A stretch of 27,056 bases of DNA from UMGS1613 sp963616135 (GTDB taxonomy: Bacteria > Bacillota_I > Bacilli_A > RF39 > UBA660): positions 1 to 27,056 of the forward strand of contig CAVEJT010000012.1 of assembly GCA_963616135.1 (NCBI GenBank), in the 5' to 3' direction. Both the position numbers and the translations under genes were made by a program. The notes below the pieces were generated by a model. It saw nothing but the letters and a program-made list of their open reading frames with translations. It was not told the origin of the DNA and made no database searches. Of this stretch, positions 17,260 through 24,867 are shown piece after piece (position 1 is the stretch's first letter; each line of letters starts with the position of its first letter).

Positions 17260-18176
17260 TACATATCACTATTTCTAATTTTATTAGCTAACTCTTTTAT
17301 TTTAGTAAATCTATGATGTAATCCAGATTTAGTTATAGGTGTTTGTGTTTCTATACTTATTATATTACTTAATTCAGCAAGCGATGCTTCTTTATACTTT
17401 AATCTATAAATTGCAGCGATCTTAGTTTTATCATCTAATAAATCTATACCACCTATACTATTTATAAGTTCTATATCTTGAACCTGTTTTGATGCTGTTT
17501 CTATTATTTTATCTACATTAGCCTGTTCACAATTGTTAAGTCTATTTGTCATGTTTTTATGATCTCTATATATTCTTATGTCTTCATAATATAGAAGAGC
17601 TTGTATAGCGTTTATCATTCTTAAGAAATCTCCTATTTTTTCTGCTTCTTTTATATATATCATAAATTTAGTTTCTCTTTTTATTACTTTACTGTTTAAA
17701 TAATACATATTAAGTTTTTCTTTTATAAATTCTGCATATTCAAGATTATCAACTAAAAATTCTAAATGATATCTAGACTTTTTAGGATCATTTATACTAC
17801 CTGTTGCGATAAATACTCCTCTTAAATATGTTCTTATCAAAACATCATCATCAACTATATAGTTAGCAGGTATATTAGTATTTAAACTTAAATCTTTTTT
17901 TATTAATTCAATTTTTTGAGTGATTTCTAATATGTATATATAGTTTTTATTATAGTTATACCCATGACGCACTGTTATTTTAGGACTAATATTGTATAAC
18001 TCTTTTATGTAATTAAAAATATGTCTAGCTACACTTGAATTTTCTGTTGTTATTTTTATTTCTTTTGAAGTTATAGTAGCATTGTTTCTTAAGATTGCTG
18101 AAAGTTCACTAGTAGCTTCTAATTTATCTATTTCTAATTTACTTAATTCGTTTTTTACTATGCCAGTGAATGACAT
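17259..18176 (-). CDS. whiA: DNA-binding protein WhiA
   Basis: A homing-endonuclease-like (LAGLIDADG-fold) protein with a C-terminal helix-turn-helix, linked to cell division and chromosome segregation in Firmicutes and to sporulation in Streptomyces. Family marks are SFTGIVKNELSKL at the N-terminus, YLRGVFIATGSINDPKKSYH-like sequence in the middle, NCEQANVDKIIETASKQ, and the C-terminal TPITKSGLHHRFTKIKELA. At 305 aa the length is normal. It starts 8 nt after yvcK with an AGGTGGTGTT site, the usual yvcK-whiA pair. rapZ is absent upstream. Confidence 0.95.
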   Translation of the reverse strand: MSFTGIVKNELSKLEIDKLEATSELSAILRNNATITSKEIKITTENSSVARHIFNYIKELYNISPKITVRHGYNYNKNYIYILEITQKIELIKKDLSLNTNIPANYIVDDDVLIRTYLRGVFIATGSINDPKKSRYHLEFLVDNLEYAEFIKEKLNMYYLNSKVIKRETKFMIYIKEAEKIGDFLRMINAIQALLYYEDIRIYRDHKNMTNRLNNCEQANVDKIIETASKQVQDIELINSIGGIDLLDDKTKIAAIYRLKYKEASLAELSNIISIETQTPITKSGLHHRFTKIKELANKIRNSDM

Positions 18177-18184
18177 AACACCAC

Positions 18185-19135
18185 CTACTTTTTCATTAAA
18201 TAATAAAATATATGGAACCCAAGTTTAATATTATCATGTCTTAATAAATGATTATCAGTAATATAAGTAAGATCATCACCTATTGCTTCTAACTCATATT
18301 TTTTAAAGTTTTCTTTATCAAATTTTACTGCATCCTTTTGTTCTGCTGTTTCATAAACTTTTGCCATTTCATCATCTATTTTACCTGTGTTAGCAAGTAC
18401 TACATCTACATGTCTTTTACCTAAATATCCATTTAATTTTTGTATATGATCTGTTACTTTAAAACCATCTGTTTCTCCTGGCTGAGTCATCATATTGCAA
18501 ACATACATAATTTTTGCTGAACTTTTTTCTATTTCTTTTACTACTTCATCTATTAATAAATTTGGAATAATACTTGTAAATAAACTACCCATACTAAGTA
18601 TTATTAAATCTGCATCTTTTATTGCTTTTAATGCTTCCTTAGTAGGTATTGCTGGTTCTTTATAATAAACCTTTTTTATTTTACCTTTATGCCCAGTAAT
18701 ATTATGTTCTCCCTCTATTGTTGTACCATCTTCCATGTCTGCTACTAAAGTTACATTATCTTCTGTAAGAGGAACTACTTTTCCTTTTAAATTTAAAACT
18801 TTACTCAATGCCTCTATACCATCAGATAAATTACCACTTACCTCAGCTGCAGCTGTTAAAAGAAGGTTTCCCACTGTATGTCCATCAAGATCACTTGTAG
18901 TAGAAAATCTATAATTAAACAAATCCATAACAAGTGGTTCTGTTTCGGATAAAGCCACTAAAACTCTTCTAATATCTCCAACTGCCGGAATACTAAACTC
19001 TTCTCTTAGTATACCTGTACTTTTACCATCATCACAAACTGTTACTATTGCAGTTATATCAAGAGGATATTGTTTTAATCCTCTAAGTAGATTAGACATT
19101 CCTGTTCCTCCGCCAAGTACTACAACTTTTTTCAT
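18185..19135 (-). CDS. yvcK: YvcK/CofD-like gluconeogenesis and morphology factor
   Basis: A Rossmann-like protein that binds UDP-sugars and is needed for normal shape and growth on gluconeogenic carbon in Bacillus. Marks of the family are VVVLGGGTGMSNLLRGLK at the N-terminus, TVCDDGKSTGILR, FSIPAVGDIRRVL, DLDGHTVGNL and YVCNMMTQPGETD. At 316 aa it is near the family's ~317. The ATG at 19135 was chosen because the AGGTG ribosome site then lies 6 nt upstream. A GTG three codons earlier overlaps that site. Confidence 0.95.
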   Translation of the reverse strand: MKKVVVLGGGTGMSNLLRGLKQYPLDITAIVTVCDDGKSTGILREEFSIPAVGDIRRVLVALSETEPLVMDLFNYRFSTTSDLDGHTVGNLLLTAAAEVSGNLSDGIEALSKVLNLKGKVVPLTEDNVTLVADMEDGTTIEGEHNITGHKGKIKKVYYKEPAIPTKEALKAIKDADLIILSMGSLFTSIIPNLLIDEVVKEIEKSSAKIMYVCNMMTQPGETDGFKVTDHIQKLNGYLGKRHVDVVLANTGKIDDEMAKVYETAEQKDAVKFDKENFKKYELEAIGDDLTYITDNHLLRHDNIKLGFHIFYYLMKK

Positions 19136-19151
19136 TTTCATCACCTAATTA

Positions 19152-19180
19152 ATTATACTAAAAAAAGACTGATATTTCAA
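19152..19180 (-). promoter_or_regulatory. Promoter of yvcK-whiA, interleaved with the rsmA terminator
   Basis: A TTGAAA -35 box (19175-19180), 17 bp spacer and TATAAT -10 box (19152-19157). The -35 lies over the rsmA stop codon and terminator loop, and the spacer contains the terminator's T tract. Confidence 0.7.
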
Positions 19181-19185
19181 TCTTT
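19160..19185 (-). terminator. Intrinsic terminator of rsmA
   Basis: An 8-bp stem with one G-U pair (AAAGATTG and CAGTCTTT, loop of 6) is followed by a run of T's on the minus strand. The stop codon of rsmA is within it. Confidence 0.72.
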
Positions 19186-20010
19186 TAAATTATTTGATAT
19201 TTCTACAAATATTTCTATAGGTAATTGTTCTGCACGTGCTGTTAAATCTAAATTATGTTTTTGTAAAATTGATTCTATTTGTTCTAAATCATATCCTTTA
19301 AGATTATTTCTTAAATTTTTTCTTTTTTGTTTAAATGAATCTCTTACTAATCTAAAAAACAAACTTTGATTATTTAATTTTATTAAATTTTCACGTCTAG
19401 TAAATTCTATAACTATACTATCAACATTAGGCTTTGGTATAAATACATTTCTAGATACATCTAATAGTTTTTTTACATCAAAATAATAATTTAAATACAC
19501 AGATAAAGAGTTATATTCTTTTGTATTTGGTACTGCTTTAAATCTATCTCCAACTTCTTTTTGTACCATTACAACTAATTTATCTACTGGAACACTATCT
19601 TCTATAAATTTCATAATTATAGGAGTTGTAATGTAGTATGGTAAATTAGCAACTACATATAATTTTTTATAACTATATTTTTTTATATCCTCATTAGGAT
19701 TTGACTTTAGAAAATCTTCAAATTTTATCTCTACATTAGTTAAGTCTTTTAAATTATCATTTAATAAATCTTTCAATGTTTTATCTATTTCATAACATAA
19801 TACATTTTTAGCATACTCTGAAAGTTTATATGTAAGAGACCCTGCTCCTGGTCCTATTTCAATTACAAGAGTATCCTTATCTATACCTGATTTTGAAATT
19901 ATGTTACTTATTATATTTTCATCTATTATAAAATTTTGACCAAACATTTTCTTTAAGTTAAATCCATATTTGTCCATTTTCTCTTTAAATTTAATTGGTG
20001 AATATTCCAT
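19177..20010 (-). CDS. rsmA: 16S rRNA dimethyladenosine transferase RsmA (KsgA)
   Basis: Dimethylates A1518 and A1519 near the 3' end of 16S rRNA during late small-subunit maturation. It has the N-terminal FGQNFIIDENI, the S-adenosylmethionine motif VIEIGPGAGSLT (49-60), the catalytic NLPYYITTP near 123-131, and a helical C-terminal domain with RRKNLRNNL-like basic residues. At 277 aa the length is typical. The ribosome site is GGAGAAGGAATGATAGT. In Bacillus rnmV lies directly upstream; here the 3D-domain gene does. Confidence 0.97.
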   Translation of the reverse strand: MEYSPIKFKEKMDKYGFNLKKMFGQNFIIDENIISNIISKSGIDKDTLVIEIGPGAGSLTYKLSEYAKNVLCYEIDKTLKDLLNDNLKDLTNVEIKFEDFLKSNPNEDIKKYSYKKLYVVANLPYYITTPIIMKFIEDSVPVDKLVVMVQKEVGDRFKAVPNTKEYNSLSVYLNYYFDVKKLLDVSRNVFIPKPNVDSIVIEFTRRENLIKLNNQSLFFRLVRDSFKQKRKNLRNNLKGYDLEQIESILQKHNLDLTARAEQLPIEIFVEISNNLKD

Positions 20011-20052
20011 ACTATCATTCCTTCTCCATTATAATAGCACAAAAAAAGGATT

Positions 20053-20742
20053 TTACCAACCCCATCTTTGTACACTAAATGATGTATTTGAACTTGTAGC
20101 TCCACCATTAACCGCTTCTGCTTGAGATGGAAAAGCAACATCCATCCATACTACACCTTGTGCCCAAGCCCCTCTCATAGATGAACCACTATCAAGTACA
20201 ATACCTACAAATTCATCAAGTACTCCATTATTTATTTTAACTATAGTTCCACAAGGAAAAGCTGAATTATCTGCTGCAAGTATTCTTACATTTCCATAGC
20301 TATAATCATTATAATATACTCCATCATTAATTAAACTATGATTTACTCCTTCACGAGTTAAACAAGATACATTTCCTACCATACTACATCCAGGGCAATC
20401 TGGACCATATCCAGTTAATTTACCACTATAAGATCCCTCTCTACCAGAACCTAATTCAACAACTTCATTTCTCATATCACTTATATGAGTATAGGCAAGA
20501 CCATCATAAGTATAATCAAGACCGTTAACACCTTCTACAAGAACTACAGGGTCTGCATTAGAAGGTTTATTCTCATTATAAACATAATCTGTATTATAAG
20601 CAACAATTTCATTTATTATAGTTGCAGTTTTATCTTTTGTTGGATTATATAATGTAGTTCCTGTATTTAACATAGTAACTGCTATTATCGTAATCATCCC
20701 AACAATTGATAAGATTAATGAAAATTTTACTTTTGTTGTCAT
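20053..20742 (-). CDS. Exported 3D-domain protein (YabE-like position)
   Basis: A 229-aa protein with an N-terminal signal or anchor (about 8-27). A short G5-like segment (VLVEGVNGLDY... to VVELGSG, ~68-100) precedes a 3D domain (~105-205) with the three aspartates in LAADNSAFPCGT, IVLDSGSSMRG and VWMDVAF. Such domains belong to lytic transglycosylase-like wall enzymes (MltA/YabE/Rpf). Four cysteines (CPGC, SCL, PCG) are unusual for the Firmicute 3D domain and may form disulphides. Its place before rsmA matches yabE of Bacillus. The start has GAGGTGATAAG. A T7 run follows the stop but I see no convincing hairpin. Confidence 0.85.
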   Translation of the reverse strand: MTTKVKFSLILSIVGMITIIAVTMLNTGTTLYNPTKDKTATIINEIVAYNTDYVYNENKPSNADPVVLVEGVNGLDYTYDGLAYTHISDMRNEVVELGSGREGSYSGKLTGYGPDCPGCSMVGNVSCLTREGVNHSLINDGVYYNDYSYGNVRILAADNSAFPCGTIVKINNGVLDEFVGIVLDSGSSMRGAWAQGVVWMDVAFPSQAEAVNGGATSSNTSFSVQRWGW

Positions 20743-20768
20743 CTTATCACCTCTACATTGGTAATCAA

Positions 20769-20797
20769 ATTATAGCATATTTATATTTTTAAGTCAA
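20769..20797 (-). promoter_or_regulatory. Strong promoter of the 3D-domain gene
   Basis: TTGACT -35 (20792-20797), 17 bp spacer, and TATAAT -10 (20769-20774) preceded by TGC (extended -10). The start codon is 27 bp downstream of the -10. Confidence 0.85.
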
Positions 20798-20849
20798 ATT
20801 CGTGTAAAGTTTTAAAAATATTAAGAGTTTTCTATTGACTTTATAATAA

Positions 20850-20887
20850 AATTAAAAATCATAGTTAATTTCAATCAACTATGATTT
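20850..20887 (-). terminator. Intrinsic terminator of the pilin-like gene
   Basis: An 11-bp perfect stem, AAATCATAGTT (20877-20887 on the minus strand) with AACTATGATTT (20856-20866), followed by TTAATTTT. It lies just after the pilin stop. Confidence 0.82.
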
Positions 20888-20893
20888 AAATTT

Positions 20894-22003
20894 TTAACCT
20901 AATTGTGATTTTGAAATTGTTATAACTGGGCGTACACCGTAGACGTTAAAATTGCCGCTGACAGGACCGGAGCTAAGATTGCCGCCATACTCCACAGTCC
21001 AAGCAGTGTAAGCATTAGACACGCTAGGGGAAGATGTCCAGTATCCATATGTTCCTGTTGTTAATTTTGTATGACTATATAACCATTTTGCTGATCTAAA
21101 CCCATTTCCAGAAGTACTAGTATTCCATTTTGTATCTCCTCCTGCTGTTGCTATTTGTTGTCCGCTTGGCAATGTAATTTGATCTTCATCTAATTTGGTC
21201 CAACCTGATGTTCTCTCTTTTAATATTTTATTTGCTGTTATTGGACCTAAATTATTATTTCCACAATCAGGACAGTCTGTCTGATTCCAATCAGCTTCTG
21301 TTCCGCCGGCAGCTAAATAATCATCTTTTTTTGTCCATGCTACTGTATCTCCTAAATTTTCACTCATTATTAATGATACATTATCTCCTGAAGTTTCTAA
21401 AACATAAAATGTATTTTCTTTTCCATCTCCTAATTGACAAGTATATGTTACTCCTGCATCATATTTACTTGCTACCTCGCTCGATAGTATTCCTACTTCT
21501 TCACTTGTATATGATGAATCATCTCCAGGATTATCATTTCTTGCCCATACTAATGCAGTTACTTTAGTTGTATTTGCTTTACATAATACTCCTTTATATG
21601 GCTCACTAGCTGTTAATTTATCGCCTTTATATTTTACGTTATAATTTCCTACAACTAATTTTGTTCCCGACTTGGTAACACTTCCGCCTTTTATTTTTAC
21701 TGTTCCACTACTTGGTTTATTTCCATTCATTTCTATTGTTAATGTTTTTTCTAATCCATTTCCTTCTAGATTTCCCTTATTATTTATTGTATATGTTCCA
21801 TCTGGAATATTGTTACCATCTAGCTTTGCTGTTGCTACTGCGGTTTCTACAGCTTCAATATAATTATCTGCTGTTCTCTCAGCTGAGCTCTTCTTTGTAT
21901 CTGCTATTATATCTAATACTATTGGGGTTGCGATTAATGCGATGATTGCGAGTATTACAATTACTGCCAGTAATTCTATTAAAGTAAAACCTTTCTTTTT
22001 CAT
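20894..22003 (-). CDS. Type IV prepilin-like protein with C-type-lectin-like C-terminal domain
   Basis: A 369-aa protein. The class III signal MKKKG|FTLIELLAVIVILAII is ideal for prepilin peptidase, with cleavage after Gly5 and Glu at mature position 5. The long hydrophobic helix is followed by a pilin-type domain to ~140. The remaining ~230 residues contain cysteine pairs (TDCPDCG), SGNGFRSAKWLYSH and the ending YGYWTSSPS... YGVRPVITI, typical of a C-type-lectin/formylglycine-enzyme-like fold as used in diversity-generating retroelement targets. It is probably a minor pilin or pseudopilin adhesin. No pilus assembly gene is in the window. The ribosome site is AAGGAGGATAAT. It is preceded by a terminator and G-tract leader, and followed by its own terminator. 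Confidence 0.85.
   Translation of the reverse strand: MKKKGFTLIELLAVIVILAIIALIATPIVLDIIADTKKSSAERTADNYIEAVETAVATAKLDGNNIPDGTYTINNKGNLEGNGLEKTLTIEMNGNKPSSGTVKIKGGSVTKSGTKLVVGNYNVKYKGDKLTASEPYKGVLCKANTTKVTALVWARNDNPGDDSSYTSEEVGILSSEVASKYDAGVTYTCQLGDGKENTFYVLETSGDNVSLIMSENLGDTVAWTKKDDYLAAGGTEADWNQTDCPDCGNNNLGPITANKILKERTSGWTKLDEDQITLPSGQQIATAGGDTKWNTSTSGNGFRSAKWLYSHTKLTTGTYGYWTSSPSVSNAYTAWTVEYGGNLSSGPVSGNFNVYGVRPVITISKSQLG
20931..21060 (-). other. Candidate hypervariable 3' segment of the pilin gene
   Basis: By hand count about 65 of 130 bases are G or C, against about 30% in the adjoining 60 bases and less in most of the window. Codons here end in C unusually often (GGC, AGC, TCC, GTC, TAC, AAC, CGC) in a genome that prefers T or A. 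The encoded WTVEYGGNLSSGPVSGNF and VYGVRP follow the W.V..G.l....v....GVRP layout of retroelement variable regions. No template repeat or reverse transcriptase is in the window, so this is an inference. Confidence 0.5.
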
Positions 22004-22047
22004 ATTATCCTCCTTCTTTATTTTGTTTCACTCTTGTAAAGGTATAC

Positions 22048-22095
22048 AAAAAACACAAAGAAACCTAGAGTTTTATTCTCTAGATCTTTGTGTTT
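22048..22095 (-). terminator. Terminator between leader ORF and pilin gene (candidate attenuator)
   Basis: On the minus strand AAACACAAAG (22086-22095) pairs with CTTTGTGTTT (22051-22060) and CTAGAG (22078-22083) with CTCTAG (22065-22070), with a small internal loop, a 7-nt apical loop and a T6 tract. It lies after the promoter at 22209-22237 and before the pilin ribosome site. I see no second promoter between it and the pilin gene. Confidence 0.72.
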
Positions 22096-22111
22096 GTACG
22101 TTCTAATAGTA

Positions 22112-22183
22112 TTATAGTATAACTAGATACCCCCCCCCCCAGGCTTTATTTTGATCTTTTATTTTTATTGATATCTTATTCAT
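22112..22183 (-). CDS. Leader ORF of 23 codons containing an 11-G tract
   Basis: ATG at 22183 follows GGGTAGTGATAGT, like the GTGATAGT ribosome site of the gene at 26189. The peptide is MNKISIKIKDQNKAWGGGY then LVIL. The G tract encodes the end of Trp and three Gly codons. In the present phase it stops (TAA) about 16 nt before the terminator hairpin. With one more G the frame would run 34 codons and stop at TAG inside the 5' arm of that hairpin. With one G fewer it stops just after the tract. It is probably regulatory rather than a functional peptide. Confidence 0.5.
   Translation of the reverse strand: MNKISIKIKDQNKAWGGGYLVIL
22130..22140 (-). repeat. Homopolymer G11 tract (C11 on the plus strand)
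   Basis: Eleven consecutive G on the minus strand, the only such G/C run in this AT-rich window. Tracts of this length slip during replication and are typical of phase-variable loci. It lies inside the leader ORF upstream of the pilin gene. The exact count in an assembly may be unreliable. Confidence 0.9.
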
Positions 22184-22208
22184 ACTATCACTACCCTTTA
22201 CTATCTAA

Positions 22209-22237
22209 ATTATATATTATCTTGTCTTATTAGTCAA
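22209..22237 (-). promoter_or_regulatory. Promoter of the pilin leader, copy B of the two-copy element
   Basis: TTGACT -35 (22232-22237), 17 bp spacer and TATAAT -10 (22209-22214), a near-consensus promoter. The -35 overlaps the last codons and stop of tatD. About 53 bp from here to 22185 match positions 1-52 with only a few differences, including the AATATTGACTAA gene end, the -10 and the AGTAAAGGGTAGTGATAG-type leader. Confidence 0.85.
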
Positions 22238-22979
22238 TATTTATACTAAATTCTTTTAATGCATTTTGCCCTGTTTGATTTATTATATCTTCTATACTTA
22301 AATTTTTTAATTCAGCTAATTTTAAAGCCACATAATATACATTTGAAGGTTTGTTTTTTTGTCCTCTATATGGTTCTGGAGTTAAATAAGGACTATCTGT
22401 TTCAAGTAATATATGGTTTAAATCAATATCTTTTACTATTTCCTGTAATTTTTTTGAATTTTTAAAAGTTAATACTCCACCTACACCAATTTTATAACCT
22501 ATCTTTATAAACTCACGTGCCATTTCTAAACTAGAATTAAAGCAATGTATTGAACCTTTTAAATTATATTTTTTTAATATATCATAAGTATCTTGTATTG
22601 CTTCTCTAGAATGTACTATAATGGCCTTATTATATTTTTTAGCTATATCTAATTGTTTAATAAATAATTCTTTCTGTTGTTCCTTATTATCTTTTACCCA
22701 GTAATAATCTAAACCTATTTCTCCTATACCAACTATTTTTTTATTATTTAAGTTATCTTCTATAAATTTTAAATCAGATTCTTTAAAATTTTCTATTTCT
22801 TCAGGATGAATACCCAATGTACCATATACATTGTCATATTTATTTACAAGTTCTATAACTTCTTTATTTGTTTTTAAATCACAACCACTTGCAATCATTA
22901 TTCCATCAAATTCATTTATTATATCATCTAAGTTATTATAGTCATCACATGATAGATGACAATGAGTATCTATTAACAT
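22230..22979 (-). CDS. tatD: TatD-family metal-dependent DNase
   Basis: A TIM-barrel metal hydrolase, with 3'-5' exonuclease and D-aminoacyl-tRNA-type activities reported in the family. Metal and active-site motifs: DTHCHL (4-9), GEIGLDYYW near 87-95, VHSREA near 122, HCFNSS near 146, and LETDSPYLTPEPYRG near 197-211. At 249 aa the length is normal. It follows metG as in Bacillus, but a 53-aa gene and two terminators lie between. The start has GGTGATAAA before ATG. The carboxyl end Asn-Ile-Asp is encoded within the duplicated promoter element. Confidence 0.95.
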   Translation of the reverse strand: MLIDTHCHLSCDDYNNLDDIINEFDGIMIASGCDLKTNKEVIELVNKYDNVYGTLGIHPEEIENFKESDLKFIEDNLNNKKIVGIGEIGLDYYWVKDNKEQQKELFIKQLDIAKKYNKAIIVHSREAIQDTYDILKKYNLKGSIHCFNSSLEMAREFIKIGYKIGVGGVLTFKNSKKLQEIVKDIDLNHILLETDSPYLTPEPYRGQKNKPSNVYYVALKLAELKNLSIEDIINQTGQNALKEFSINID

Positions 22980-22988
22980 TTTATCACC

Positions 22989-23020
22989 AAAAAAATTATA
23001 CCATAAACAGTATAATTTTT
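22989..23020 (-). terminator. Terminator overlapping a possible tatD promoter
   Basis: A 10-bp AT stem (AAAATTATAC and GTATAATTTT, loop of 8) is followed by a T7 run on the minus strand, ending the 53-aa gene. The same sequence contains TGGTATAAT, an extended -10 box (22995-23000) with TAGAAA 17 bp upstream. tatD could therefore be transcribed from here with an almost absent leader. Confidence 0.6.
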
Positions 23021-23023
23021 CTA

Positions 23024-23185
23024 TTACTTTGATATTTTACCTATTATTAAAAATATATAAAAGGTAATTAAATAAGCTAAATCATACAAATCCTTGCTAA
23101 CAACGAAACTACCTAAGAATAAATATGTAATAAATACTACTGTAAGTATCCATAAATATTCTCCAATACTTTTATTTGTTATCAT
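23024..23185 (-). CDS. Small membrane protein, 53 aa
   Basis: ATG at 23185 has a good AAGGAGAGAGT ribosome site. The peptide begins MITNKSIGEYLWILT and has two hydrophobic segments (about 11-30 and 36-49) joined by a short loop SKDLYD, ending in IGKISK. I do not recognise a family. It lies alone between the metG terminator and its own terminator. A possible promoter is an extended -10, TGTTATAGT, near 23218-23226, with a weak -35 (TTTATT). Confidence 0.65.
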   Translation of the reverse strand: MITNKSIGEYLWILTVVFITYLFLGSFVVSKDLYDLAYLITFYIFLIIGKISK

Positions 23186-23299
23186 ACTCTCTCCTTATAT
23201 TTAGCGCAACAATAAAACTATAACACATATAATAATTTTAATAAATAGTTATTTAAATAATTTAGTCGACAAAATAATACAATTTACATATTATTTTAC

Positions 23300-23324
23300 A
23301 AAAAAAGAGTTATTTTCCTAACTC
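23300..23324 (-). terminator. Intrinsic terminator of dut-metG
   Basis: A 6-bp stem GAGTTA/TAACTC, with the metG stop codon in it, followed by a run of seven T on the minus strand. Confidence 0.7.
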
Positions 23325-24866
23325 TTCTAATTTTTTATCTTTATCTATTCTTATAAATAGAGGTTCTGGATTATTTAAGTTTTTTTGAGGTTCTAGTTTT
23401 CCAAACTCCTCTGTTGTATTTATATCTTTAATATTCGTATTTAATTGTTCAAATATTCTATCACTAGTACTTGGAAGATATGGTGATAATAATATTGCAC
23501 CAATTCTAATAGATTCTAGTAAATTATATATAACTGTTTTTAATCTATCAGTTTTACCTTCTTTAGCAAGTGTCCATGGTGTTGTTTCATCAATATATTT
23601 ATTACATCTTTTAAATATTTCAAATACCTCATCTATTGCTTCTGATACTTTTAAATCATCCATTTTTTCTATACATTTTTTATAAGCACTTGTAACTGTT
23701 TCAATTAAATCATCATCAATTTCTTCTTTTATACCTATATCAGGAACTATACCATTAAAATATTTTTTAGCCATTGAAATTGTTCTATTAACTAAATTTC
23801 CAAGAATGTTTGCTAAATCTGAATTGAATCTTTCAATAAGTAATTCATAAGTTATATTTCCATCATTGGCAAAAGGTATTTCATGTAGAACATAATATCT
23901 TACAGCATCTACTCCAAACTCATTTACTAAATCATCTGCATATATAGCATTACCTCTACTTTTACCTATTTTATCGTTATTAGATAGTAACCAAGGATGT
24001 CCAAATATTTGATGTGGTAATTCCAAATCTAAACTCCATAGGAATGCAGGCCAATATATACTATGAAATCTAACTATATCTTTCCCTATTAAATGAAGAT
24101 CTGCTGGCCACCATTTTTTAAATTCTTCACTTGGGGCATCCACATCATATCCTATGTTTGTAATATAATTTGTAAGAGCATCTAACCATACATATATAAC
24201 ATGTTTTGAATCAAAATCTACTGGTATACCCCAATCAAAAGATGTACGAGAAACACATAAATCTTGTAATCCAGGTTTTATAAAATTGTTTAACATTTCA
24301 TTTTTTCTTGACTCTGGTTGTATAAAATGAGGATGTTCTTCAATATATTTTTCTAATTGTTTTTGATACTTTGATAATTTAAAGAAATATGCTTCTTCAC
24401 ATTTTTCACTTACTTCTCTACCACAATCAGGACATTTTCCATCTACTAGTTGTGATTCTGTCCAAAACGATTCACAAGGTGTACAATATAACCCCTTATA
24501 TTCACCTAAATATATATCGCCTTTCTCATACATTTTTTTAAATATTTTCTGAACTTGTTTTTCATGTACTTCATCTGTTGTTCTTACAAATTTATCATAT
24601 GAAGTATCCATAATATCCCATATTTTTTTTATTTCAGTTGATATTTCATCTACAAATTGTTTAGGTGTTTTACCTAAATCTTTAGCTTTTAATTCTATTT
24701 TTTCTCCATGTTCATCTGTTCCTGTTTGAAAATAAACATCATAACCTTCTAATCTTTTAAATCTAGCAATTGCATCTGCAAGAACTATTTCATATGTATT
24801 ACCTATATGTGGTTTTCCAGATGTATATGCGATTGCTGTTGATATATAATATTTTTGTTTTTCCAT
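23310..24866 (-). CDS. metG: Methionyl-tRNA synthetase
   Basis: Class I enzyme charging initiator and elongator tRNA-Met. The HIGH-type motif is KPHIGN near 18-23. A zinc knuckle with CTPC and CPDCG cysteines lies near 128-148. The KMSKS loop appears as DKIGKSRGN near 297-305, with Gly in place of the first Ser. The anticodon domain covers ~340-500 (WTLAKEG). At 518 aa it lacks the C-terminal tRNA-binding domain of the ~660-aa Bacillus enzyme. It starts 1 nt after dut and is controlled by the methionine-type T-box ahead of dut. Confidence 0.97.
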   Translation of the reverse strand: MEKQKYYISTAIAYTSGKPHIGNTYEIVLADAIARFKRLEGYDVYFQTGTDEHGEKIELKAKDLGKTPKQFVDEISTEIKKIWDIMDTSYDKFVRTTDEVHEKQVQKIFKKMYEKGDIYLGEYKGLYCTPCESFWTESQLVDGKCPDCGREVSEKCEEAYFFKLSKYQKQLEKYIEEHPHFIQPESRKNEMLNNFIKPGLQDLCVSRTSFDWGIPVDFDSKHVIYVWLDALTNYITNIGYDVDAPSEEFKKWWPADLHLIGKDIVRFHSIYWPAFLWSLDLELPHQIFGHPWLLSNNDKIGKSRGNAIYADDLVNEFGVDAVRYYVLHEIPFANDGNITYELLIERFNSDLANILGNLVNRTISMAKKYFNGIVPDIGIKEEIDDDLIETVTSAYKKCIEKMDDLKVSEAIDEVFEIFKRCNKYIDETTPWTLAKEGKTDRLKTVIYNLLESIRIGAILLSPYLPSTSDRIFEQLNTNIKDINTTEEFGKLEPQKNLNNPEPLFIRIDKDKKLEELGK

Positions 24867-24867
24867 A

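Noticed and set aside
20835..20850. Plus-strand promoter TTGACTTTATAAT
   Set aside because: The two boxes are only one base apart, and the sequence opens into the terminator of the opposite strand with no gene following.
21208..21945. Open frames antisense to the pilin gene
   Set aside because: They are rich in Leu, Phe and Tyr as expected for the complement of an AT-rich gene, have no ribosome sites, and the minus-strand gene has clear motifs.
22111..22116. Second promoter (TATAAT) with the G tract as spacer before the pilin gene
   Set aside because: At 17 bp spacing the -35 falls within the G run and has no resemblance to consensus. Any transcript would still meet the terminator.
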